In this document: positions 1-7,077 of the stretch, in pieces
How the letters are laid out: every line of letters begins with the position of its first letter
How positions within the stretch are numbered: position 1 is the first letter of the stretch
Assembly: GCA_946886065.1 (NCBI GenBank)
Contig: CAMPHU010000096.1
Location: forward strand, 1-16,100
DNA length: 16,100 nucleotides
Direction: 5' to 3'
Source: an uncultured Massilia sp.
Lineage (GTDB): Bacteria > Pseudomonadota > Gammaproteobacteria > Burkholderiales > Burkholderiaceae
Program-made: the position numbers and the translations under genes
Notes under the pieces: generated by a model
Told to the model about the DNA's origin: nothing
Databases searched by the model: none
The model's input: only the letters and a program-made list of their open reading frames with translations

Positions 1-57
1 TGTCCTTTGCCGCTCACCGGTCGCGCAGGGGCCGCATTCGCGCCTCTACCCTCTTTC

Positions 58-71
58 TATATATATATATA
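58..71. repeat. (TA)7 dinucleotide repeat
   Basis: Seven uninterrupted TA units sit in otherwise GC-rich sequence. The run is its own reverse complement, so it could be an easily melted or slippage-prone site. No gene start lies next to it in the window. Confidence 0.9.
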
Positions 72-121
72 GGAGCGACGAGGAGCGTGAGAAAGCGACA
101 TGGAGCGCGCGCAAGACGTTG

Positions 122-223
122 GGACCCAGGCAGGATCGGTGAACGGCGCTGCCGCACGCCTGGGGCCTCGGCCCGGCTTTCGCCTGGGCGGCGTTCTGGA
201 TGGACCCGAGCGGAATCGGTGAA
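122..223 (+). repeat. Imperfect 22-bp direct repeat, two copies 80 bp apart
   Basis: Copies at 122-143 and 202-223 both begin GGACCC and end ATCGGTGAA. By eye 18 of 22 positions agree, and the copies are exactly 80 bp apart. The flanking sequence is only loosely similar, so this could be an old tandem duplication, two copies of a dispersed repeat, or chance. Confidence 0.5.
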
Positions 224-487
224 ACCGTGCTCTCGCGCTCGCGGCAAGGTGATTCCGGCGCAGGCCTGCACCCGGAGCACTCCGGTCGGATAGCGGGCGG
301 GCCCGCAATCCGCGGCGCCTCCAGAAGCTGGGAACTGCGGCGCACGGCGGACGTATTGACGCGTGGCGCCAAGCCGGTCGCGCCCAGCCATTCCGCACAC
401 GGAGGGGTCAGGATTCGGGGACATTCGGCAGCGGGCGCTACCGGTGATGCCGGACGCCGCCGCGCCGCCGGCGGCAGCGCCGTGGTT

Positions 488-2014
488 TCAGCGTCCGCGC
501 TTCTCGCGCCGGCACTCGAGGAAGCTGACCACGTGGCCGCTCGGGTCCACGGTTTCCAGCTTCACATCGAAGCCCCACAGGCGGGCGACGTGCTTGAGCA
601 CTTCCTGGGCCTGCTGGTTCAGCGGCCGGCGGTTGTATTGCGTGTGGCGCAGGGTCAGGGCACGGTCGTCGCGTGTATTGACTTGCCAGACCTGGATATT
701 GGGCTCGCGGCTGCCCAGGTTGTACTGCTCGGCCAGCTTCTGGCGCACGTAGCGGTAGCCCTGGTCGTCGTGGATCGCCGAGATCGTCAGCTTGTCGCTG
801 CGGTCGTCGTCGAGCACGGCGAAGAAGTGGAAGTCGCGGATCAGCTTGGGCGACAGGTACTGGGCGATGAAGCTCTCGTCCTTGAAGTTGCGCATCGCAA
901 AGTCCAGGGTCTTGAGCCAGTCGCTGCCGGCGATGTCGGGGAACCAGCTGCGGTCCTCGTCGGTCGGGTCTTCGCAGATGCGCCGGATGTCGGTCATCAT
1001 GGCGAAGCCCAGCGCATACGGATTGATGCCGCTGTAATACGGGCTGGTCGCCGGCGGCTGGTAGACCACGTTCGTATGGCTCTGCAGGAATTCCAGCATG
1101 AAGCCGTCGCCGACGATCCCCTCCTTGTACAGGTCGTGCAGGATCGTGTAGTGCCAGAAGGTGGCCCAGCCCTCGTTCATCACCTGGGTCTGGCGCTGCG
1201 GATAGAAATACTGCGAGATCTTGCGCGTGATCCGGACCAGCTCGCGCTGCCAGGGCTCGAGCAGGGGCGCGTACTTCTCGATGAAATAGAGCAGGTTTTC
1301 CTCGGGCTCGGGCGGAAAGCGCGCCGGCGCCGCCTCGTGCGCCTGTTCCTCGGTGCGCGGCAGGGTGCGCCACAATTCGTTGACCTGGGACTGGGCGTAT
1401 TCCTCGCGTTCCTTCTGGCGCGCCGTTTCCTGGGCCACCGAGAGCTTGGCCGGACGTTTGTAGCGGTCCACGCCATAGTTCTGCAGTGCATGGCAAGAGT
1501 CGAGCAATTCCTCCACCGCATCGATGCCGTAGCGCTGCTCGCATTCGGCGATGTAGTTCTTGGCGAACACCATGTAGTCGACGATGGCGTCGGCATCGGT
1601 CCAGGTGCGGAACAGGTAATTGCTTTTGAAGAAGGAATTGTGGCCATAGGCCGCGTGGGCGATCACCAGGGCCTGCATCGTCAGGCTGTTCTCTTCCATT
1701 AAATAGGCGATGCAGGGATTGGAATTGATGACGATCTCGTAGGCCAGGCCCATCTGGCCACGGCGGTAGCTTTTCTCGGTGGAGAGGAAATGCTTGCCGA
1801 AGGACCAGTGGTTATACGAAACCGGCATGCCCACGGAGGTGTAGGCATCCATCATCTGCTCGGCGGTGATGATCTCGAGCTGGTTGGGGTAGGTGTCCAG
1901 GCTGTAGCGCTTGGCCACCCGCTTGATTTCCTCATGCGCGTGCTCGATCAGGTCGAAGGTCCACTCCGACTGGTCGGGCAGGGCGCGCGGATTATTGGTG
2001 CGGTCGTCTGGCAT
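488..2014 (-). CDS. spoVR: SpoVR family protein (YcgB-like)
   Basis: This encodes a 508-residue protein of the SpoVR family (Pfam SpoVR; E. coli YcgB is about the same length). The biochemical role is unsettled. The Bacillus namesake affects spore cortex formation, but in non-sporing proteobacteria the gene travels with prkA and yeaH and is linked to stationary-phase or stress responses. The N-terminal half has the family look: an EWTFDLIEHAHEEI-like opening, a YNHWSFGKHF stretch near residue 67, and an AYEIVINSNPCIAYLMEEN block around residues 90-109. It is probably cytoplasmic, as I see no signal peptide or membrane segment. The ATG at 2014 is preceded by GGAGG (2020-2024) with a 5-nt spacer. 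A second ATG at 2018 is out of frame. It lies 13 bp after the yeaH stop and is almost certainly co-transcribed with it. Family assignment is firm; function is inferred. Confidence 0.95.
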   Translation of the reverse strand: MPDDRTNNPRALPDQSEWTFDLIEHAHEEIKRVAKRYSLDTYPNQLEIITAEQMMDAYTSVGMPVSYNHWSFGKHFLSTEKSYRRGQMGLAYEIVINSNPCIAYLMEENSLTMQALVIAHAAYGHNSFFKSNYLFRTWTDADAIVDYMVFAKNYIAECEQRYGIDAVEELLDSCHALQNYGVDRYKRPAKLSVAQETARQKEREEYAQSQVNELWRTLPRTEEQAHEAAPARFPPEPEENLLYFIEKYAPLLEPWQRELVRITRKISQYFYPQRQTQVMNEGWATFWHYTILHDLYKEGIVGDGFMLEFLQSHTNVVYQPPATSPYYSGINPYALGFAMMTDIRRICEDPTDEDRSWFPDIAGSDWLKTLDFAMRNFKDESFIAQYLSPKLIRDFHFFAVLDDDRSDKLTISAIHDDQGYRYVRQKLAEQYNLGSREPNIQVWQVNTRDDRALTLRHTQYNRRPLNQQAQEVLKHVARLWGFDVKLETVDPSGHVVSFLECRREKRGR

Positions 2015-2019
2015 GCATG

Positions 2020-2024
2020 CCTCC
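2020..2024 (-). promoter_or_regulatory. Ribosome binding site of spoVR
   Basis: On the minus strand a perfect GGAGG lies 5 nt before the ATG at 2014. It separates the real start from the overlapping out-of-frame ATG at 2018, which is too close to the GGAGG. Confidence 0.7.
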
Positions 2025-2027
2025 GTT

Positions 2028-3299
2028 CTACTTGGCCTGCTTCTTGAACAGCTCCCGGAATACCGGGTAGATGTCGGCCGGGGTCACGATCTTCTGCATC
2101 GCGAAATTGCGGTGCTGGGCGGCCACCTCGCAATACTGCTCCCACAGGTTCTGGGGCGGGCCGTCGGTGATCTCGACATAGGTGTAGTACTGCACCCGCG
2201 GCATGATGCCGCTGCCCAGCAGCTGCTTGCACAGCACCGAGTCGTTGTCCCAGTTGTCGCCGTCCGAGGCCTGCGCCACATAGGCGTTCCAGTCGGCGCT
2301 GCCGTAGCGCTCGGCAAGGATCTTCTGCAGCAGGTGCAGGGCCGAGGACACGACCGTGCCGCCCGACTCGCGCGAATGGAAGAACTCGTTCTCGTCGACC
2401 TCGGCCGCAGCCGTGTGGTGGCGGATGAAGACCACTTCGATTTTCTCGTACACGCGCTTGAGGAAGAGGTAGAGCAGGATGAAGAAGCGCTTGGCAGTGT
2501 CCTTGCGGGTCTCGTCCATCGAGCCGGACACGTCCATGATGCAGAACATCACGGCCTGGGTGCTCGGCTTGGGCACCTTGATGCGGTTCGAGTAGCGCAG
2601 GTCGAAGGGGTCGATGAAGGGAATCGCATTCAGCCGGATGTGCAGGTGGTGGATGCGGTCCTTGAGCTCGACCACCATCTCGTCGTCCGAAGGCGCGCCG
2701 GCGTCGAGCAGGGCCTGCAGCTCGGCTTCGGCCTCGGCCAGCTGGCGCCGTGCCGGGCCGCCGACGGCGATGCGCCGGCCGAGCGCGCCGCGCAGCGAGC
2801 GCAGCACATGGATGTTCGAGGGCGTGCCGGACACGTTGTAGCCGGCGCGCTGGTTCTTGTATTCGATGGTCTGGGTCAGCTGCGTCTTGACCATGTTCGG
2901 CAGCTCAAGATCCTCGAAGAAGTAATTCATGAATTCTTCGCGCGAGAGCTCGAAGATGAAATCGTCTTCGGTGGTCTGGTCGCTGTTGCCGGCCCGCCCG
3001 CGTCCAGAGCCGCCGCCGCCGCCGCGGGGACGGTTGAACTGGTCGCCTTTCTGGTACTCGGTATTGCCCGGGTTGACCGTTTCCCAGACGCCACCGTGAG
3101 CGTGGCCAAAATGAGGTTCGTTCACGTCCTTGACGGGAATGGAGACCTTTTCGCCGTTCTCGATATCGGTAATCGAGCGGCCCTTGATCGCGCGGCCCAC
3201 CGCGTCCTTGATCTGCGCCTTGTAGCGGCGCAGGAAGCGTTCGCGGTTGACCGCTGACTTGTTCTTGCCTTGCAAGCGACGGTCGATGAGGTAAGTCAA
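2028..3299 (-). CDS. yeaH: YeaH/YhbH family protein (DUF444), TTG start
   Basis: This 423-residue protein belongs to the DUF444 family (E. coli YeaH, Bacillus YhbH) and matches it over the whole length. The opening is YLIDRRLQGKNKSAVNRERF-like, followed by a Gly-rich linker at residues 93-103. A von Willebrand A-like region from about residue 248 has a metal-site pattern: DVSGS at 256-260, ESGGT at 311-315 and SDGDN at 345-349. The end is YPVFRELFKKQ, as in E. coli. YeaH is the usual partner of the PrkA/YeaG kinase and acts in nutrient-limitation and stationary-phase responses; its molecular role is not established. The start is a TTG at 3297-3299, chosen because a perfect GGAGG lies 6 nt upstream and family alignment begins exactly here. 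It lies between prkA (217 bp upstream) and spoVR (13 bp downstream). Confidence 0.95.
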   Translation of the reverse strand: MTYLIDRRLQGKNKSAVNRERFLRRYKAQIKDAVGRAIKGRSITDIENGEKVSIPVKDVNEPHFGHAHGGVWETVNPGNTEYQKGDQFNRPRGGGGGSGRGRAGNSDQTTEDDFIFELSREEFMNYFFEDLELPNMVKTQLTQTIEYKNQRAGYNVSGTPSNIHVLRSLRGALGRRIAVGGPARRQLAEAEAELQALLDAGAPSDDEMVVELKDRIHHLHIRLNAIPFIDPFDLRYSNRIKVPKPSTQAVMFCIMDVSGSMDETRKDTAKRFFILLYLFLKRVYEKIEVVFIRHHTAAAEVDENEFFHSRESGGTVVSSALHLLQKILAERYGSADWNAYVAQASDGDNWDNDSVLCKQLLGSGIMPRVQYYTYVEITDGPPQNLWEQYCEVAAQHRNFAMQKIVTPADIYPVFRELFKKQAK

Positions 3300-3305
3300 A
3301 ACAGG

Positions 3306-3310
3306 CCTCC
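3306..3310 (-). promoter_or_regulatory. Ribosome binding site deciding the TTG start of yeaH
   Basis: On the minus strand GGAGG is followed by CCTGTT and then TTG. No in-frame ATG lies nearby, and the protein family begins at this codon, so the strong site is what supports a TTG start. Confidence 0.75.
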
Positions 3311-3461
3311 TGCTGAAAGTGCGCGGGACCGGATTGCGCCCCGGCGCGTGGGCGCCCGCACAATGGCGTCACCCTTATCTTAATACGCTGCGCGATCGGG
3401 CGTGCACGGTACGTGCGGCGTCGCATCCGCCGCGCCACAGTGCACCGCCGCGGCCCGCTCA

Positions 3462-3499
3462 TGGCCGGATTCTGCAGCGGAGGCTGCGGCAGCCGGCCA
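3462..3499 (-). promoter_or_regulatory. Two-part stem-loop just after prkA
   Basis: TGGCCGG (3462-3468) pairs with CCGGCCA (3493-3499). Inside it GCAGC (3474-3478) pairs with GCTGC (3483-3487) around a 4-nt loop, with 5-nt internal loops between the two stems. In the prkA transcript it starts 17 nt past the stop codon. No T-run follows on the minus strand, so it is not a classical intrinsic terminator. It could stabilise the prkA message end, partly terminate, or mark a processing site that sets the prkA to yeaH ratio. The remainder of the 3300-3516 gap has an AT-rich patch (3372-3385) but no clear promoter. Confidence 0.5.
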
Positions 3500-3516
3500 G
3501 GGTAGAGCAGGGCAGC

Positions 3517-5439
3517 TTACGAGGACTTACGCACGCGCAGGTACCATTCGCACAGGAGCCTGACCTGTTTCGGCGTATAGCCTTTCTCGACCATGCGGGC
3601 CACGAAGTCGGCATGCTTGTTGGCATCCTCGGCGCTCGCTTTTGCATTGAACGAAATCACAGGCAGAAGTTCCTCGGTATTCGAGAACATCTTTTTCTCG
3701 ATCACGCTACGGAACTTCTCGTAGCTGGTCCATGCAGGGTTCTTGCCGGCATTGGTGGCGCGGGCACGCAGGCTGAAGTTGACGATTTCGTTTCGGAAAT
3801 CCTTCGGATTCGAGATGCCTGCCGGCTTCTCGATCTTTTCCAGCTCGGCGTTGAGCGATTCGCGGTCGAAGCTCTCGCCGGTGTCCGGGTCGCGGAACTC
3901 CTGGTCCTGGATCCAGAAGTCGGCGAAGGTGACATAGCGGTCGAAGATGTTCTGGCCGTACTCGGAATAGCTTTCCAGGTAGGCCGTCTGGATCTCCTTG
4001 CCGATGAAGTCGACGTAGCGCTGGGCCAGGTGCTCCTTGATATAGGAGAGGTAGCGCTGCTCGGTCTCCGGCGGGAACTGCTCGCGCTCGATCTGCTGCT
4101 CGAGCACGTAGAGCAGGTGCACCGGATTGGCCGCCACTTCGGTATTGTCGAAGTTGAAGACCTTGGACAGAATCTTGAAGGCGAAGCGGGTCGACAGGCC
4201 GTTCATGCCTTCGTCCACGCCGGCATAGTCGACGTACTCGTGCAGCGACTTGGCCTTGGGATCGGTGTCCTTCAGGTTCTCGCCGTCGTAGACCAGCATC
4301 TTGGAATAGATGCTGGAGTTCTCCGGATCCTTCAGGCGCGACAGCACGGCGAACTGGGCCATCATGCGCAGGGTGCCGGGCGCGCAGGGCGCCTTGTCGA
4401 GCGAGGAGTGGCGCAGCAGCTTGTCGTAGATCTTGACCTCGTCCGACACGCGCAGGCAGTAGGGCACCTTGACGATGTAGATACGGTCGAGGAAGGCCTC
4501 GTTGTTGCGGTTGTTGCGGAAGGTCTTCCACTCGGACTCGTTGGAGTGCGCCAGCACGATGCCTTCGAAAGGAATCGCGCCGAAGCCTTCGGTGCCCTTG
4601 TAGTTGCCTTCCTGGGTGGCCGTCAGCAGCGGGTGCAGGACCTTGATCGGGGCCTTGAACATCTCGACGAATTCCATCAGGCCCTGGTTGGCCAGGCACA
4701 GGCCGCCGGAGTAGCTGTAGGCGTCCGGATCGTCCTGGGCGTAGTCCTCGAGCTTGCGGATGTCGACCTTGCCGACGAGGGAAGAGATGTCCTGGTTGTT
4801 CTCGTCGCCCGGCTCGGTCTTGGAAATCGCGACCTGCTTGAGGATCGACGGGTAGCGCTTGACGACGCGGAACTTGTTGATGTCGCCGCCGAACTCGTGC
4901 AGACGCTTGACCGCCCAGGGGCTGGGGATGCTGCGCAGGTAGCGGCGCGGAATGCCGTAGTCCTCTTCGAGGATGGTGCCGTCCTCTTCCTCGTTGAACA
5001 GGCCGAGCGGCGACTCGTTCACCGGCGAGCCCTTGATCGCGTAGAAGGGCACGTGCTCCATCAGGGCCTTGAGCTTTTCGGCGATCGAGGATTTGCCGCC
5101 GCCGACCGGGCCGAGCAGGTACAGGATCTGCTTGCGCTCTTCCAGGCCCTGGGCCGCGTGGCGGAAGTAGGAGACGACTTGTTCGATCACTTCCTCCATG
5201 CCGTAGAACTCGCGGAATGCAGGATAGATCTTGATGACTTTGTTGGCGAAGATGCGCGACAGGCGCGGATCGAGGCGGGTATCGACCAGGGTCGGATCGC
5301 CGATCGCCGCAAGCATGCGTTCCGGGGCGCTGGCATAGGTCAGCGGGTCCTTCTTGCAAAGCTGCAGGTACTCCGTCATGGAGTATTCCTCTTCCCGGGT
5401 GCGCTCGTAGCGGGCTGCGTAGTTGTCAAAGATGCTCAT
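3517..5439 (-). CDS. prkA: PrkA family serine protein kinase / AAA+ protein
   Basis: This 640-residue protein is the PrkA/YeaG family, at the normal length (about 640). It has an N-terminal AAA+ domain (AAA_PrkA) with a Walker A motif GPVGGGKSS at residues 110-118 and a C-terminal PrkA domain resembling protein kinases. The family is described as serine protein kinases with autophosphorylation; for some members protease-like AAA+ activity has been proposed, so the kinase label should be held loosely. It is cytoplasmic. In enterobacteria its homologue with YeaH responds to nitrogen starvation and stationary phase. The start MSIFDNY is chosen because AAAGGA lies 7 nt upstream (5447-5452) and homologues begin there; an in-frame codon 13 residues upstream has no such site. 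It is the first gene of prkA-yeaH-spoVR, with its own promoter candidate about 230 nt upstream. Confidence 0.95.
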   Translation of the reverse strand: MSIFDNYAARYERTREEEYSMTEYLQLCKKDPLTYASAPERMLAAIGDPTLVDTRLDPRLSRIFANKVIKIYPAFREFYGMEEVIEQVVSYFRHAAQGLEERKQILYLLGPVGGGKSSIAEKLKALMEHVPFYAIKGSPVNESPLGLFNEEEDGTILEEDYGIPRRYLRSIPSPWAVKRLHEFGGDINKFRVVKRYPSILKQVAISKTEPGDENNQDISSLVGKVDIRKLEDYAQDDPDAYSYSGGLCLANQGLMEFVEMFKAPIKVLHPLLTATQEGNYKGTEGFGAIPFEGIVLAHSNESEWKTFRNNRNNEAFLDRIYIVKVPYCLRVSDEVKIYDKLLRHSSLDKAPCAPGTLRMMAQFAVLSRLKDPENSSIYSKMLVYDGENLKDTDPKAKSLHEYVDYAGVDEGMNGLSTRFAFKILSKVFNFDNTEVAANPVHLLYVLEQQIEREQFPPETEQRYLSYIKEHLAQRYVDFIGKEIQTAYLESYSEYGQNIFDRYVTFADFWIQDQEFRDPDTGESFDRESLNAELEKIEKPAGISNPKDFRNEIVNFSLRARATNAGKNPAWTSYEKFRSVIEKKMFSNTEELLPVISFNAKASAEDANKHADFVARMVEKGYTPKQVRLLCEWYLRVRKSS

Positions 5440-5478
5440 TTGTGTGTCCTTTAATGTGCTAACAACGATCACTGTCAT

Positions 5479-5502
5479 GGCAGCCCGTCATCGAAGGCTG
5501 CC
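5479..5502 (-). promoter_or_regulatory. Stem-loop in the prkA leader
   Basis: GGCAGCC (5479-5485) and GGCTGCC (5496-5502) form a perfect 7-bp stem with a 10-nt loop. It lies about 40 nt upstream of the prkA start, inside the predicted leader. On the plus strand it is followed by a T-rich stretch (5514-5522) about 12 nt later, too far for a standard terminator. Confidence 0.4.
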
Positions 5503-5675
5503 TCAGGCCCCGGTTCTTTTTTGGCGTACTCCTTGTGGGTCGCTCCCTGCGCGGTGCCGGGATCGCCGGCGGCCGAAGCATGGTGCGATTTATTGTTGTT
5601 GTCCCGGATCGTCCAGAGTGGCCCTGTCCGGTCTCCCGCTGGTTGGAGAGCGTCTTTTTTGCGTTGGTGAAATTT

Positions 5676-5704
5676 ATTATGTGCCTATTAGTTCCCGAAG
5701 TCAA
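5676..5704 (-). promoter_or_regulatory. Sigma70-type promoter candidate for prkA-yeaH-spoVR
   Basis: On the minus strand TTGACT (5699-5704) and CATAAT (5676-5681) are separated by exactly 17 bp. Each matches consensus at 5 of 6 positions. The predicted start is near 5669, giving a leader of about 230 nt. The -10 region is also compatible with sigmaS, which controls this module in enterobacteria, but nothing here distinguishes the two. Confidence 0.6.
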
Positions 5705-5734
5705 AGCAGTGTGTTGCGTGCTGGCGTGGCTTAT

Positions 5735-5746
5735 TCAAGTACTTGA
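5735..5746. promoter_or_regulatory. 12-bp palindrome upstream of prkA promoter
   Basis: TCAAGTACTTGA is a perfect palindrome about 66-77 bp upstream of the predicted prkA transcription start. That is a typical place for an activator site, but no named regulator is assigned. Confidence 0.4.
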
Positions 5747-5753
5747 TTCAAAA

Positions 5754-5765
5754 GGCAAAATTGCC
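5754..5765. promoter_or_regulatory. GGCAA-N2-TTGCC inverted repeat
   Basis: A perfect 5-bp inverted repeat with a 2-bp spacer lies 7 bp from the 5735-5746 palindrome and about 85-96 bp upstream of the predicted prkA start. The neighbouring dyads could form a tandem operator. Chance is possible for so short a repeat. Confidence 0.35.
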
Positions 5766-5878
5766 ATATTTACAGCGCCGCGGCAGGGCCGTTATGGGGC
5801 TGCCGAAAGGCTGTTCCGGAGTGCTTCGGGACGGGGATTGGCCGCCATCCGATGCTCCGCTTTATCGTCATTTTCTTT

Positions 5879-7069
<1,191 letters not shown>

Positions 7070-7077
7070 GGGCCGCC

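Larger units (their letters stand above)
1..487. other. Non-coding stretch downstream of spoVR; no supported gene
   Basis: I see no gene here that I can support. Several open frames cross this stretch on both strands, but their translations are rich in Arg, Ala, Pro and Gly with no recognisable motif, as expected by chance in GC-rich DNA. The stretch contains a (TA)7 run at 58-71, an imperfect direct repeat at 122-143 and 202-223, and a self-complementary GCCGCCGGCGGC at 64 to 75 of the second half (464-475), which lies just past the spoVR stop. That palindrome has no following T-run on the minus strand, so it is not a convincing intrinsic terminator. Confidence 0.6.

Noticed and set aside
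200..1702. 500-codon plus-strand open frame antisense to spoVR
   Set aside because: Low-complexity Val/Leu/Ala/Asp content and full overlap with the well-supported spoVR gene.
3319..5454. 711-codon open frame on the plus strand, antisense to prkA
   Set aside because: It mirrors prkA codon for codon in GC-rich DNA. Its translation is Val/Leu/Asp/Gly/His-rich with no family motif, and the opposite strand encodes a full PrkA.
5453..5482. A second prkA promoter, ATGACA-N17-ATTAAA, next to the start codon
   Set aside because: The -10 matches only 3 of 6 and overlaps the ribosome binding site, leaving almost no leader. The 5676-5704 promoter is much better.
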